Origin: Comamonadaceae bacterium
GTDB taxonomy: Bacteria > Pseudomonadota > Gammaproteobacteria > Burkholderiales > Burkholderiaceae_C
Reading direction: 5' to 3'
DNA: 64,000 bases
Assembly (NCBI GenBank): GCA_021299875.1
Contig: JAJTEW010000005.1
Coordinates: 97,370-161,369 of the forward strand
Shown here one piece after another: positions 10,297 to 19,490 of this stretch. The first letter of the stretch is position 1. Each line of letters begins with the position of its first letter. The notes below the pieces were generated by a model. That model was not told the DNA's origin, made no database searches, and saw only the letters and a list, made by a program, of their open reading frames with translations. The translations under genes and the position numbers were made by a program.

Positions 10297-10361
10297 GGTA
10301 ACTTGGCCATTGCATCCCAAGGCTGGAACACGGTTACCATTGCCGATGTAATTTAGTTACC
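10297..10361. promoter_or_regulatory. Three GTTACC elements in the edd promoter region
   Basis: GGTAAC at 10297-10302, GGTTACC at 10332-10338 and GTTACC at 10356-10361 lie within 90 nt upstream of edd. Their repetition and mixed orientation suggest binding sites for a sugar-acid-responsive regulator. No regulator gene is adjacent, so the partner is unknown. Confidence 0.35.
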
Positions 10362-10383
10362 ACGTGCAGCCAGGAGGCAAGAC

Positions 10384-12225
10384 ATGACACTTCATCCCAC
10401 CGTGGCCGCGGTCACGGCCCGCATCACTGAGCGCAGTCGTCCGACACGTCAGGTCTATTTGCAACAACTCGACGCCGCGGCCAACCAAGACCCTGGTGCC
10501 CAACGCTTGGGTTGCGCCAACGTGGCCCATGCCTTCGCCGCCATGCCTCAGAGCGACAAAGACCGCGCCACCGCTTTGGACAAAATCCAAGTGGTGGCCC
10601 CACGCGCACCCAACATTGGCATCGTCAACGCCTACAACGACCTGCTCTCGGCCCATGCACCGCTGCAGCACTACCCTGACCTGATCAAAGACGAGGCCCG
10701 CAAGCTGGGTGCCACGGCCCAAGTGGCCGGGGGTGTGCCTGCCATGTGCGATGGCGTGACGCAAGGCACACCCGGCATGGAGCTGAGCCTGTTCAGCCGA
10801 GACGTGATCGCGATGGCCACGGCGGTGTCGCTGAGTCACGATGTGTTTGACGCCGCCCTGATGCTGGGCGTGTGCGACAAGATCGTGCCGGGTCTGCTGA
10901 TTGGCGCTTTGCATTTTGGCCACTTGCCCACCGTGTTTGTGCCTGCAGGCCCCATGGGCAGCGGGCTGTCCAACACCGACAAATCCAAGGTCCGAGAGCA
11001 AGCCGCGCAGGGCTTGGTGGGTCGCCCCGAACTGCTGGAGGCCGAGTCCAAGGCCTACCACGGCGAGGGCACCTGCACCTTTTATGGCACGGCCAACAGC
11101 AACCAGATGTTGCTCGAAGCCATGGGGCTGCACGTGCCCGGTACGGCCTTCATCCACCCTGCAGAGGGCTTGCGCCAAGACCTGACCCGCGAAGCGACGC
11201 GCACCGTGTTGGCGCTGGTCAAAGACAAACACTTCACGCCCATCGGCCGCTTGGTCGATGAGCGCAGCATCGTCAACGCCATGGTGGCGCTGTTGGCCAC
11301 GGGCGGCTCCACCAACCATTTGATCCACTGGGTGGCGGTGGCGCGTGCGGCGGGCATCGTGATCGATTGGGACGACTTCTCGGCCCTGTCGGATGTGGTA
11401 CCCCTGCTCAGCCGCGTGTACCCCAATGGCACGGCCGATGTGAACCAGTTCCAGGCCGCAGGCGGTCCTGGCTTCGTCATTCGCGAGTTGCTCGACGCCG
11501 GCTTCATGCATGCCGATGTGCTGACGGTGCGCCCCGGCGGTCTGCGCGAGTTCACGCGCAAGCCCAGCACAGTCGATGGGCAATTGGTCTGGCGCGAAAT
11601 GGGGGCCAGCCAAGACGACACCGTGGTGCGCCCGGCCAGCCAGCCGTTCAGCGCCTCGGGGGGGTTGAAGTTGCTGCAAGGCAACCTGGGGCGCAGTGTG
11701 ATCAAGGTCTCGGCCGTGCCCGAGGCGCTGCATGTGATCGAAGCGCCCGCACGGGTGTTCAATTCGCAAGAAGCCTTGCTGGCCGCGTTCAAGGCCGGTG
11801 ACCTGGACAAAGACATGGTCTGCGTGGTGCGTTGGCAAGGCCCGCAAGCCAATGGCATGCCCGAGTTGCACAAGCTCACCCCACCGCTGGCGGTGCTGCA
11901 AGGCAAGGGCTTCAAGGTGGCCTTGGTCACCGATGGCCGCATGAGCGGCGCATCGGGCAAGGTGCCCGCCGCCATCCATGTCTCGCCAGAAGCTGCGGCC
12001 GGTGGCCCGCTGGCCAAGGTGCAAGACGGTGATGTGATTCGCCTCGACGGCGTCGCGGGCACTTTGCAAGTGCTGGTGAGCCAGGCCGAATGGGCCGCCC
12101 GCCCGCTGGCCCCCATGCCCGCCGATCTGCGCGCCGCCAATGGCGTGGGTATGGGCCGAGAACTGTTTGCCAACCTGCGTCGCAATGCGCTCAAAGCCGA
12201 AGAAGGAGCCTGCACATGGCTGTGA
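10384..12225 (+). CDS. edd: 6-phosphogluconate dehydratase
   Basis: First enzyme of the Entner-Doudoroff pathway: 6-phosphogluconate to 2-keto-3-deoxy-6-phosphogluconate (KDPG). 613 residues, normal length, of the IlvD/Edd family. Iron-sulfur cluster Cys residues are in [13 protein letters not shown] and [29 protein letters not shown] and [22 protein letters not shown] are family motifs. It overlaps eda by 10 nt, so the two are translationally coupled. The gluconokinase gene at 36.7 kb would supply its substrate. Confidence 0.97.
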   Translation: MTLHPTVAAVTARITERSRPTRQVYLQQLDAAANQDPGAQRLGCANVAHAFAAMPQSDKDRATALDKIQVVAPRAPNIGIVNAYNDLLSAHAPLQHYPDLIKDEARKLGATAQVAGGVPAMCDGVTQGTPGMELSLFSRDVIAMATAVSLSHDVFDAALMLGVCDKIVPGLLIGALHFGHLPTVFVPAGPMGSGLSNTDKSKVREQAAQGLVGRPELLEAESKAYHGEGTCTFYGTANSNQMLLEAMGLHVPGTAFIHPAEGLRQDLTREATRTVLALVKDKHFTPIGRLVDERSIVNAMVALLATGGSTNHLIHWVAVARAAGIVIDWDDFSALSDVVPLLSRVYPNGTADVNQFQAAGGPGFVIRELLDAGFMHADVLTVRPGGLREFTRKPSTVDGQLVWREMGASQDDTVVRPASQPFSASGGLKLLQGNLGRSVIKVSAVPEALHVIEAPARVFNSQEALLAAFKAGDLDKDMVCVVRWQGPQANGMPELHKLTPPLAVLQGKGFKVALVTDGRMSGASGKVPAAIHVSPEAAAGGPLAKVQDGDVIRLDGVAGTLQVLVSQAEWAARPLAPMPADLRAANGVGMGRELFANLRRNALKAEEGACTWL

Positions 12226-12863
12226 ATTCCAATGCCTCTTTGACTGCCTTGCAGGTGATGCGGGACGCCCCGGTGATCCCGGTGATCGTGCTCCATGACG
12301 TGGCACATGCCGTGCCCATGGCGCGTGCCTTGGTGGCAGGCGGTATCCGCATGCTCGAAGTCACGCTGCGCACCCCGCAAGCGCTGGCCTGCATGGAAGC
12401 CATTGCCAAGGAAGTGCCCGGCGCTGTGGTGGGGGCGGGCACCGTGCGCAGTCCAGCTGACGCGGCAGCAGCAGCCAAAGTTGGTGCCCGTTTCGCGGTC
12501 AGCCCCGGCTACACCCGGGCGGTGGGCCAGGCCTGCCGCGAGCACGGTTTGTCGCTGCTGCCTGGCGTGGCCACCGGCAGCGAAATCATGCTGGCGCAAG
12601 AAGACGGTTACACCGAACTCAAGTTCTTTCCAGCCATGCAAGCCGGTGGCCCGGCCATGCTCAAGGCCTGGAGTGGTCCGTTTTTTGATGTGAAATTTTG
12701 CCCCACGGGCGGCGTCACCACGGGCAATGCCGCTGAGTTTTTGAGCTTGCCCAATGTGGCCTGTGTGGGTGGGTCTTGGTTGGTGCCTGCCGACGCTTTG
12801 GTCCAGGGTGACTGGGCGCGCATCGAAGCGCTGGCGCGTCAAGCCAGCCAGTTGCCGCGCTGA
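12216..12863 (+). CDS. eda: KDPG aldolase (2-dehydro-3-deoxy-phosphogluconate aldolase)
   Basis: Splits KDPG into pyruvate and glyceraldehyde 3-phosphate; 215 residues. The catalytic Glu is in [10 protein letters not shown] and the Schiff-base Lys in [14 protein letters not shown]; the phosphate-binding end is [16 protein letters not shown]. The ATG at 12216 with GAAGGAGCC upstream is the natural start, overlapping the edd end by 10 nt. The stop is immediately next to the stop of the convergent gene (no gap). It also serves KDPG made by the KdgK-like kinase at 20.4 kb. Confidence 0.96.
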   Translation: MAVNSNASLTALQVMRDAPVIPVIVLHDVAHAVPMARALVAGGIRMLEVTLRTPQALACMEAIAKEVPGAVVGAGTVRSPADAAAAAKVGARFAVSPGYTRAVGQACREHGLSLLPGVATGSEIMLAQEDGYTELKFFPAMQAGGPAMLKAWSGPFFDVKFCPTGGVTTGNAAEFLSLPNVACVGGSWLVPADALVQGDWARIEALARQASQLPR

Positions 12864-13541
12864 TCAGCGCACCGCCCAACCGCCCGACATCGGGAACACC
12901 TGCCCGACAAAGCAGCTGGCTGCATGGCTGCACAGGTAGGCCACAAAGCGGGCGTCTTCCTCGGCCTTGACCAGTCGGCCCAGCGGCACTTCGCGTTTCA
13001 ATCGTTCTTGAAAACGCGGATTGGCCTGCACTTCGGGCGGAAAGTAGGTTGGGTTGTCCACAAAGTTCTGCGCCACGGCGTTGAGCTGGATGTTGTCAGG
13101 GGCCAGCTCCACCCCAGCAGCCTGCACATAGGCCAGCTGCGCGCCGCGCGCTGCGCTGTAGCTGGCGGCCCGCTTCATGCCCCTCAGGGCCGAAGCACTG
13201 CCCATCACGATGATCTTGCCACCGCCCCGGGCCTTCATGCCGGGCACCACCGCTCGCACCAGGCGCGGCAGCGGGTCGACCATGACTTCAAACACCTGCC
13301 GCCATTCGGCTTCGTCAATCTGCGTGACGGGGGTAGACGGCGCAGGCAAGGCCAGGTTGATCACCAGCGCGTCGAGAGGCCCAGCCGCTTCGATCATGGC
13401 CTGCTCGTCTTGTGGGGCGGTGAGCAGGCGTTCATCGGCGACCACTTCGGCGCCGCAAGCCCGCAGCTCGTGGCACAGGGCTGGCCCCATGAAATCTTGG
13501 GCCTGGGTGACCAAGATGCGTTGTCCGCTCAGGTCGATCAT
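12864..13541 (-). CDS. Halohydrin dehalogenase-like SDR-fold protein
   Basis: 225 residues with the short-chain dehydrogenase fold, but without the NAD(P)-binding TGxxxGxG loop. In its place is T12-x4-F17-x-G19 (TQAQDFMG). The catalytic set is S115-x12-Y128-x3-R132 (YSAAR), with Arg replacing the usual Lys. These are the two signatures used to recognise halohydrin dehalogenases, which form epoxides from vicinal haloalcohols and open them with nucleophiles, without a cofactor. NFVDNPTYFP and GQVFPMSGGW near the C-terminus also resemble that family. The gene ends next to eda (convergent), and a glyoxalase I gene lies 16 nt upstream on the same strand. The in vivo substrate is unknown; a cofactor-free SDR with another role is possible. 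Confidence 0.75.
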   Translation of the reverse strand: MIDLSGQRILVTQAQDFMGPALCHELRACGAEVVADERLLTAPQDEQAMIEAAGPLDALVINLALPAPSTPVTQIDEAEWRQVFEVMVDPLPRLVRAVVPGMKARGGGKIIVMGSASALRGMKRAASYSAARGAQLAYVQAAGVELAPDNIQLNAVAQNFVDNPTYFPPEVQANPRFQERLKREVPLGRLVKAEEDARFVAYLCSHAASCFVGQVFPMSGGWAVR

Positions 13542-13557
13542 GTCCTGGCTCCGTTGT

Positions 13558-13968
13558 TCAGCGCAAGCCCTGACCCGCAGCGTATTCAGCCCGCTGGATC
13601 AGCTCGACCTTGTAGCCATCGGGGTCGGTCACAAAGGCGATCACCGTTGTGCCGCCTTTCACCGCGCCGGCTTCGCGCGTGACTTTGCCGCCAGCGGCCT
13701 TGATTTTTTCGCAGGCGGCATAGGCATCGGGAACGCCCAGGGCAATGTGGCCGTAGGCTGTGCCCATCTCGTAGCTTTCCACGCCCCAGTTGTAGGTCAG
13801 CTCCAGCTCGGCGTGGTCAGGGTTGTTGCCGTAACCCACAAAAGCCAGCGAGTATTTGTACTCGGGGTTTTCCGAGGTGCGCAGCAGCGTCATGCCCAGC
13901 ACCTGGGTGTAGAAGTCGATCGATCGTTGCAGGTTGCCCACGCGCAGCATGGTGTGAAGGAGTCTCAT
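13558..13968 (-). CDS. gloA: Lactoylglutathione lyase (glyoxalase I)
   Basis: Converts the methylglyoxal-glutathione hemithioacetal to S-lactoylglutathione; 136 residues, the small bacterial Ni/Zn type. Metal ligands fit H5 (LLHTMLRV), a Glu in HAELELTYN, a His in YGHIALGV and a Glu in GYKVELIQR. The start overlaps the stop of the thioesterase gene by 4 nt (ATGA), indicating coupling. Methylglyoxal detoxification suits a region built around triose-phosphate production. Confidence 0.95.
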   Translation of the reverse strand: MRLLHTMLRVGNLQRSIDFYTQVLGMTLLRTSENPEYKYSLAFVGYGNNPDHAELELTYNWGVESYEMGTAYGHIALGVPDAYAACEKIKAAGGKVTREAGAVKGGTTVIAFVTDPDGYKVELIQRAEYAAGQGLR

Positions 13969-14537
13969 GGTTTATTTCCTGTGGGTGAGGGTATTTCAAA
14001 AACAAGACAGGCCGTGCTGGCATGGGCGTACAGCGTGCCGTCGGGGCCCACCAGTTGGGCTTCGGCGGTGGCCAGTTGGCGGCCGCAGTGCAGGACTTTG
14101 CCAATGGCCCGTACGCGCTGCACTTTGGGCGTGATGGCCTTGACCAGTTTCACGCTCAAGTCGGCCGTGGTGTAGCCGCGGCCGGGCGGCATCAGGGTGT
14201 GCACCGCGCAGCCCAGGGCCGAGTCGAGCAGGCTGGCAAACCAGCCACCGTGCACTGTGCCCAGCGGGTTCATGTGCTGCACGCCGGGCGTGCCCTGAAA
14301 AATGGCCAGACCCGGGCCGACCTCGATCAGCATGAAGTCCAGCGTTTTGGCCATGTGCGCGTAAGGCAGCGCGCCCGACAACAAGTCTTGCATCACCTGC
14401 AGTCCGGTTTTGCCCGCCACTTGGTCAGGACGGGCCAAACCGGGGCCGACCCCGGCATCCATGCGTGCGCGCACAACGCGCTCTTGGGTCAACCAGGCCT
14501 CTAAATCGTTGGGGCGTGTGTCGGACGGGGTGCTCAT
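13965..14537 (-). CDS. PaaI-type thioesterase (hotdog fold)
   Basis: 190 residues from the ATG at 14537; a TTG six codons earlier would overlap the SDR stop. [24 protein letters not shown] is the PaaI hotdog motif with the active-site Asp on the long helix, followed by [15 protein letters not shown]. Such enzymes hydrolyse aryl- or acyl-CoA thioesters. It sits between an SDR and gloA, with 4-nt or near overlaps. The substrate cannot be inferred. Confidence 0.85.
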   Translation of the reverse strand: MSTPSDTRPNDLEAWLTQERVVRARMDAGVGPGLARPDQVAGKTGLQVMQDLLSGALPYAHMAKTLDFMLIEVGPGLAIFQGTPGVQHMNPLGTVHGGWFASLLDSALGCAVHTLMPPGRGYTTADLSVKLVKAITPKVQRVRAIGKVLHCGRQLATAEAQLVGPDGTLYAHASTACLVFEIPSPTGNKP

Positions 14538-14551
14538 GGAAACGGCCGCTT

Positions 14552-15358
14552 TCAAACCGGAACGGTGTAGTTGAGCGCCATGCGGCCGCCATCGACGGTG
14601 ACGATTTCACCGGTGATGTAACTGGCCGCATCGCTGGCCAAAAAGGCCACCACCTTGGCCACTTCGTCGGGCTCGCCCAGGCGCTTCATCGGGGTGCGCA
14701 TCATGATTTTCTTTTCGGCCGCTTCGCTGGTCAGCACGGCTTGGCGAGCCAGTTCGGTGGCAATGGTGCCCGGGGCCACGGCGTTCACGCGGATGCCAAA
14801 GTCGGCCAGTGCCAGCGACATGGCGCGCGTCAACTGGTTGATGCCGCCCTTGCTCACGTTGTAGCTGGCGATGTTGGGGATGGCCAGCACCGCATTGACC
14901 GAACTCATGTTGACAATCGCGCCGCCTCCTGTGCTTTTCATGGCACGGGCTGCGGCCTGGCCCATCAAGAACGAGCCCTTGATGTTCACGTTGATGACGG
15001 CATCAAAGTCTTCTTCGGTCACGTCCAGAAAATCAGCCGCCCTGAAAATACCCGCGTTGTTGACCAGCACGTCGATTCGGCCAAAGGCCTGCAGCACATG
15101 GTCCACCAGCGCGTCGACATCGGCTTTGCGCGAGACGTCGCAGGCCATGAAACCGGCGCTGTGGCCAGCACTGCGCAATTCGGTGGCCACGGCAGCGCCG
15201 CGCTCGCTGTTCACATCGGCCAGCACCACATGGGCTCCTTCATTCGCAAATCGGCGGGCACAGGCCTCGCCAATGCCGTTGGCCGCGCCGGTGACGATGA
15301 CCACGCGGCCTTGCAGGCCAAAGGAAAGGGCATTGGACAGGGTGGTGGGGGTGGGCAT
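14552..15358 (-). CDS. SDR family oxidoreductase (FabG-like)
   Basis: 268 residues, classical SDR: cofactor loop TGAANGIGEA at about residues 24-33, acidic residue after beta-2 (LADVNSERG, suggesting NAD preference), NNAG, and the active site S...YNVSK. PGTIATELARQ and the C-terminal TGEIVTVDGG complete the fold. It is the first gene of the minus-strand run with the thioesterase, gloA and the dehalogenase-like gene. Substrate unknown. Confidence 0.88.
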   Translation of the reverse strand: MPTPTTLSNALSFGLQGRVVIVTGAANGIGEACARRFANEGAHVVLADVNSERGAAVATELRSAGHSAGFMACDVSRKADVDALVDHVLQAFGRIDVLVNNAGIFRAADFLDVTEEDFDAVINVNIKGSFLMGQAAARAMKSTGGGAIVNMSSVNAVLAIPNIASYNVSKGGINQLTRAMSLALADFGIRVNAVAPGTIATELARQAVLTSEAAEKKIMMRTPMKRLGEPDEVAKVVAFLASDAASYITGEIVTVDGGRMALNYTVPV

Positions 15359-15545
15359 GTTTCGGTCTCCTGGCAGCGGGTTTCAATGGGGGTTCATGCT
15401 GCCACAGTCTGGTGGGGTGGTCTGTCACATTCAAGCGCGGGGAAGATATTTCACAGTCCGTGTCACGTTCAGGCGCTGCAACGCCCTGAGGCAGCGACAA
15501 TGCAAGCATCGCCTGCTCAGGCATTGTCCAGGACATCCCCCTTTC

Positions 15546-15797
15546 ATGCCCCCATCATTCCCCAGCGCTCCCAAGCCTGCTGTCCCCGATTTGTGCGAAC
15601 CCTGCGCTGGCATTCAGCGCCACTGGCGCAAAGCCCCTGGCCACGCCGAACTGGTGCAAGGCACGCACAGCCGCGAAGACCGTGGCAGCGGCCAAGCCAG
15701 CTTCACCCGTTACCGATGCGACCGCTGCGGCGCGGCCTGGGAATATGAAAACAACAAGGCCAACCAGCACGCAGGCTGGGCTTTGCTGGAACACTGA
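15546..15797 (+). CDS. Small zinc-ribbon-like protein
   Basis: 83 residues. CEPCAG and YRCDRCGAAWEYEN give two CxxC pairs about 40 residues apart, as in a zinc ribbon. The frame is open for 225 codons upstream, but the ATG at 15546 gives a compact protein and lies outside the neighbouring SDR promoter region. The stop is 9 nt before the RIO-kinase start, suggesting co-expression. I do not recognise the family. Confidence 0.55.
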   Translation: MPPSFPSAPKPAVPDLCEPCAGIQRHWRKAPGHAELVQGTHSREDRGSGQASFTRYRCDRCGAAWEYENNKANQHAGWALLEH

Positions 15798-15806
15798 AGC
15801 CACCGC

Positions 15807-16688
15807 ATGAAAGCACCACCGAGGCTGCAGACCCTGGTCGAAGAGGGCCTGATCGACACCGTGGTGCGTCAGCTCATGAGTGGCAAAGAGGCCATGGTGT
15901 TCGTGGTCCGTTGTGGCGACGAGACCCGCTGCGCCAAGATCTACAAAGAGGCCACCCACCGCAGCTTTAGGCAAGCGGTGGATTACACCGAAAACCGCAA
16001 GGTCAAAAACTCGCGTTCGGCCCGCGCCATGGCCAAGGGCAGCAAGTTTGGCCGCCAAGAACAAGAAGCTGCTTGGCAAAGCGCTGAGGTGGATGCGCTC
16101 TACCGACTGGCTGCAGCCGGTGTGCGCGTGCCCCGGCCCTTCAACTTTTTTGACGGTGTGCTGCTCATGGAGCTGGTCACCGACGCCCATGGCGACGCTG
16201 CGCCGCGCCTGAACGATGTGGCCTTCAGCCCCGCGCAAGCCCAGCAACACCACGCCACCCTGATCGGCGAGGTGGTGCGCATGCTGTGTGCGGGCGTGGT
16301 GCATGGCGACTTGTCGGAGTTCAATATTTTGTTGGCCCACATTCCCGGCGAGGGCGACTTGCCCGGTGTGGACGAGCCCGTGATCATCGACCTGCCGCAA
16401 GCGGTGGACGCGGCCGGCAACCACCACGCCCAGCGCATGCTGCTGCGCGATGTGGGTAACCTGCGTGACTTTTTCGGGCAATTTGCGCCCGAGTTGCGCC
16501 AGACCGAATACGGCCCCGAAATCTGGAGCCTGTACCAAGCGGGATTGCTGAGCAACGAGACGGCGCTCACGGGCCGCTTTGAGCGCTCGACGGCCAGTGT
16601 TGACATGGCGGCCGTGCTGCGCGAGATCGACGACGCGCGTGACGAAGAAGCGGCGCGGCGTTTGCGCATGGCCACGCCTGCAGCCTGA
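15807..16688 (+). CDS. RIO1-type serine/threonine protein kinase
   Basis: 293 residues. The N-terminal Gly-poor ATP-binding part has GKEAMVFVVRCGDETRCAKIYK (Lys for ATP). The catalytic loop is GVVHGDLSEFNIL (Asp and Asn) and the metal-binding Asp is in PVIIDLPQAV. RIO kinases in proteobacteria are little studied and may act on ribosome-associated or stress functions. The stop overlaps the start of the downstream DTW gene by 1 nt. Family clear, target unknown. Confidence 0.88.
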   Translation: MKAPPRLQTLVEEGLIDTVVRQLMSGKEAMVFVVRCGDETRCAKIYKEATHRSFRQAVDYTENRKVKNSRSARAMAKGSKFGRQEQEAAWQSAEVDALYRLAAAGVRVPRPFNFFDGVLLMELVTDAHGDAAPRLNDVAFSPAQAQQHHATLIGEVVRMLCAGVVHGDLSEFNILLAHIPGEGDLPGVDEPVIIDLPQAVDAAGNHHAQRMLLRDVGNLRDFFGQFAPELRQTEYGPEIWSLYQAGLLSNETALTGRFERSTASVDMAAVLREIDDARDEEAARRLRMATPAA

Positions 16689-17455
16689 TGCAGGCACAGG
16701 TCATGACGATCCCGAATCGATTGCCCCACGCCGTCTCGCGCCTGCGCACCGAGCGCCTGGCCCGCAGCGCCAAGCCCTTCATGGCCCGTGGCGGCATCAA
16801 AGGCGATCGCTGCCCCGGTTGCCGCCTGGTGCCCAGCCACTGCATCTGCGCCTTGCACCCAGAGGTGCCCACGCCAGTGGGCATGTGTTTGCTGATGGCC
16901 GACATCGAGCCCCTCAAACCCAGCAACACCGGCTGGCTGATCGCCGATGTGGTGCCCGACACTTTCGCTTTTGGGTGGACCCGCACCGAGGTGGACCCGG
17001 CCTTGCTGGCGCTGCTGGCCGATCCGCAGTGGCAGCCGTATGTGGTTTTTCCGGATGAATTTGTGGAGCCTGAGAGGGTGGTGCACGCGGTGCCCACCCT
17101 GTCAAAAAACTTGCCCTCTGCCCAGCGCCCGTTGTTCATCCTGCTCGACGCCACCTGGCCCGAAGCCCGCAAGATGTTCCGCAAAAGCCCCTACCTGAAC
17201 CGCTTGCCCGTGCTCAGCCTGGCCCCCGACCAGGTCTCGCGTTACCAACTGCGCCGCTCCAAACGCGATGACCACTTTTGCACCAGCGAAGTGGCTTCGC
17301 TGTGTCTGGAACTGGCGGGCGAGCTGCGTGCAGCCGACACCCTGCAGGCTTATCTGGACGTGTACACCCACCATTACCTGCAGGCCAAACACCAGCTGCC
17401 GCCCAACCTGAAAGGGCCAGCACACGAGCGCTGGAAGTGCTTGAAGAAGTCGTGA
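16688..17455 (+). CDS. tapT: tRNA-uridine aminocarboxypropyltransferase (DTW domain)
   Basis: 255 residues. The N-terminal Cys cluster CPGCRLVPSHCIC could bind zinc. The domain signature is LLDATWPEARKMFRKSPYL, with DATW at the position of the name-giving DTW motif; SPYLNRLPVLSL and YQLRRSKRDDHFCTSE follow. E. coli TapT adds the 3-amino-3-carboxypropyl group of SAM to U47 of tRNA. It overlaps the RIO kinase gene by 1 nt, so translation is coupled. Assignment by family. Confidence 0.85.
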   Translation: MQAQVMTIPNRLPHAVSRLRTERLARSAKPFMARGGIKGDRCPGCRLVPSHCICALHPEVPTPVGMCLLMADIEPLKPSNTGWLIADVVPDTFAFGWTRTEVDPALLALLADPQWQPYVVFPDEFVEPERVVHAVPTLSKNLPSAQRPLFILLDATWPEARKMFRKSPYLNRLPVLSLAPDQVSRYQLRRSKRDDHFCTSEVASLCLELAGELRAADTLQAYLDVYTHHYLQAKHQLPPNLKGPAHERWKCLKKS

Positions 17456-17544
17456 AAAAGTCTTGACCCAGCCAACCCGGCGGGTATCCGCTACCATGAC
17501 CCGTCAACAATTTCGCCCGGCAACGGGTCTATGAGGAGAGCGCA

Positions 17545-17922
17545 ATGTTCAGTCATGTGATGGTGGGTGTGAAAGACTTGGAAGTGTCTAAAAAGTTTTA
17601 TGACGCCGTGTTGGGCAGCTTGGGCTATGGCCCGGGCGTGGCCAACAACAACCGTTATTTCTACCGCAGCCCCACGGGCACTTTTGGCATCACCACGCCC
17701 ATCAACGGCGAGCCCGCCTGCCACGGCAACGGCAGCACCATTGGCTTCGCCGTCAAATCCCCTGAGCAAGGCGATGCCTTTCACGCGGCGGGTGTGGCCA
17801 ACGGTGGCGTTACCTGCGAAAACCCACCCGGCTTTCGCGAAGGCCCTGCGGGCAAGATCTACTTGGCTTACCTGCGCGACCCCGATGGCAACAAAATCTG
17901 CGCCTTGCACCGTCCCGGTTGA
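17545..17922 (+). CDS. VOC family protein (glyoxalase/bleomycin-resistance fold)
   Basis: 125 residues forming two beta-alpha-beta-beta-beta modules. MFSHVMVGVKDLEVSKKFYDAVLG is the N-terminal module, and YLAYLRDPDGNKICALHRP the C-terminal one. A purine-rich RBS (GAGGAGAG) precedes the ATG. No substrate can be named. Pirin follows 27 nt downstream on the same strand. Confidence 0.8.
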   Translation: MFSHVMVGVKDLEVSKKFYDAVLGSLGYGPGVANNNRYFYRSPTGTFGITTPINGEPACHGNGSTIGFAVKSPEQGDAFHAAGVANGGVTCENPPGFREGPAGKIYLAYLRDPDGNKICALHRPG

Positions 17923-17949
17923 TGGCCTTGACTTTGAACAGGAGCAGAT

Positions 17950-18828
17950 GTGCCCCACCTTGCCCACCCACAAGCCGTGAACGTCTCGCGCACCGTCGAG
18001 CGTCTGGTCACCGGCCAGGCCACCTCGGATGGCGCGGGCGTCAAGCTCAGCCGCATCCTCACGCAAGACCTGCAGCACCGGCTCGACCCGTTCTTGATGC
18101 TGGACGCTTTTGGCAGCGACAAGCCAGACGACTACATTGCCGGATTTCCGGACCACCCGCACCGGGGTTTTGAAACTGTGACCTACATGATCGCTGGGCG
18201 CATGCTGCACCGTGACAGCGCAGGCAACGAAGGCCTGCTGCAAAACGGCGGCGTGCAATGGATGACCGCAGGCCAGGGCGTGATCCACTCCGAAATTCCA
18301 CAACAAGCCGATGGCGTGATGGAGGGCTTTCAGCTCTGGCTGAACCTGCACAGCTCCGAGAAAATGAACGCGCCGTGGTACCGCGATTTTCAGAATGATC
18401 AACTGCCGCAGTTCCAGACGCCAGCGGGCGTGGCTGTGACGGTCATAGCCGGGGGCAGCCACGGCGTGCAAGGTGCGGTGAGCCGCGGCATCACGCAACC
18501 CGTGTTTCTGGATGTGCACATGCCACAGGGTTCACGTTTTGAGCAAGCCCTGCCCGCCGGGCACAACGCCTTTGTGTACGTCTACCGGGGCGCGGTGCGC
18601 ATCGCAGGCCAGGCCGTGCCCTTGCAGCGAATGGCTATTTTGAAAAACACACCGCAGGCCGACGGGGTGGTGATCGAAGCCAGTGCTGACGCGAAATTGA
18701 TTCTGGTAGCAGGTCAACCGCTCAAAGAGCCCATCGTGCAATACGGCCCCTTTGTGATGAACACCAAGGAAGAGATCTACCAGGCCTTGCAGGATTTTCG
18801 GGACGGACGGTTGGGCGAGAAGGCTTGA
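17950..18828 (+). CDS. Pirin family protein
   Basis: 292 residues, bicupin. The N-terminal cupin carries the metal-binding residues FPDHPHRGFETVTYM and the distal GVIHSEIP; the C-terminal cupin ends in PIVQYGPFVMNTKEEI. Bacterial pirins are Fe-binding, and some have quercetinase activity. The start is taken as GTG at 17950, preceded by AGGAG with 5-6 nt spacing; an ATG one base earlier is out of frame. Function beyond family is unknown. Confidence 0.88.
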   Translation: MPHLAHPQAVNVSRTVERLVTGQATSDGAGVKLSRILTQDLQHRLDPFLMLDAFGSDKPDDYIAGFPDHPHRGFETVTYMIAGRMLHRDSAGNEGLLQNGGVQWMTAGQGVIHSEIPQQADGVMEGFQLWLNLHSSEKMNAPWYRDFQNDQLPQFQTPAGVAVTVIAGGSHGVQGAVSRGITQPVFLDVHMPQGSRFEQALPAGHNAFVYVYRGAVRIAGQAVPLQRMAILKNTPQADGVVIEASADAKLILVAGQPLKEPIVQYGPFVMNTKEEIYQALQDFRDGRLGEKA

Positions 18829-18851
18829 GGACTGCGGGCGAGAGCCCGTTT

Positions 18852-19490
18852 TCAGCCCTTGAGGGCCCGCGCAAAAGCTTCTGCCTGCAGCTGTACCGCT
18901 GGCGCCGATTTTCCCGGCGCGTACAAAGCCGAACCCAAACCAAAGCCACTGGCACCGGCGGCCAGGTACGCTGCCATGTTGTCGGGCGTGATGCCGCCCA
19001 CCGGCATCAAGGCCGCTGTTTTGGGCAGCACGGCCCGCAGGGCTTTCACGGTGGCGGGTGTGATCATCTCGGCGGGGAACAGTTTGAGCCCGTGCGCGCC
19101 TGCTTCGAGCGCGGCAAAGGCTTCGGTGGGTGTGGCCACGCCGGGCAGCACCACCATGTTCAGGGCCAAGGCCTGCGCGACCACCGCTGGGTTGAAGTTG
19201 GGGGCCACGACCAAGCGGCCGCCAGCGGCATGCACGTCCTTGACCTGCTGCGCGTTCAGCACCGTGCCTGCGCCGATCAGGGTTTGCGGAAATTGCCGAG
19301 TCAGTGCGGCGATGCTATTCAACGGCTCGGGCGAGTTGAGTGGCACCTCGATGATGGCAAAGCCGCTGCTGACCAGTGCCTCGCCGATGGCCGGTGCTTC
19401 CGCCGGCGTGAGACCGCGCAAGATGGCGATCAAGGGCAGTTGGGCCAGGGCTTGCGCCAGGGTTTGAGCGGGGCTTGTGGATCGTGTCAT
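18852..19490 (-). CDS. dgoA: 2-dehydro-3-deoxy-6-phosphogalactonate aldolase
   Basis: Splits 2-keto-3-deoxy-6-phosphogalactonate into pyruvate and glyceraldehyde 3-phosphate; 212 residues from the ATG at 19490. LPLIAILRGLTPAEAPAIGEAL and FAIIEVPLNSPEPLNSI hold the catalytic Glu; the Schiff-base Lys is in HGLKLFPAEMITP, and the phosphate site in MPVGGITPDNM. These match DgoA rather than Eda, whose own gene is at 12.2 kb. The ATG overlaps the dgoK stop by 4 nt, and the two are cognate partners. Confidence 0.93.
   Translation of the reverse strand: MTRSTSPAQTLAQALAQLPLIAILRGLTPAEAPAIGEALVSSGFAIIEVPLNSPEPLNSIAALTRQFPQTLIGAGTVLNAQQVKDVHAAGGRLVVAPNFNPAVVAQALALNMVVLPGVATPTEAFAALEAGAHGLKLFPAEMITPATVKALRAVLPKTAALMPVGGITPDNMAAYLAAGASGFGLGSALYAPGKSAPAVQLQAEAFARALKG

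Noticed and set aside
10357..12306. 649-codon antisense frame over edd.
   Set aside because: His/Gln-rich composition typical of antisense to a GC-rich gene; edd itself is unmistakable.
12864..13541. Reading the gene as an ordinary NAD(P)-dependent SDR.
   Set aside because: The cofactor loop is absent and the catalytic Lys is Arg, so the dehalogenase-like reading fits better.
16100..17086. Antisense frame over the RIO kinase and TapT-like genes, considered as an antisense gene.
   Set aside because: No recognisable domain and no RBS; both sense genes are clear.
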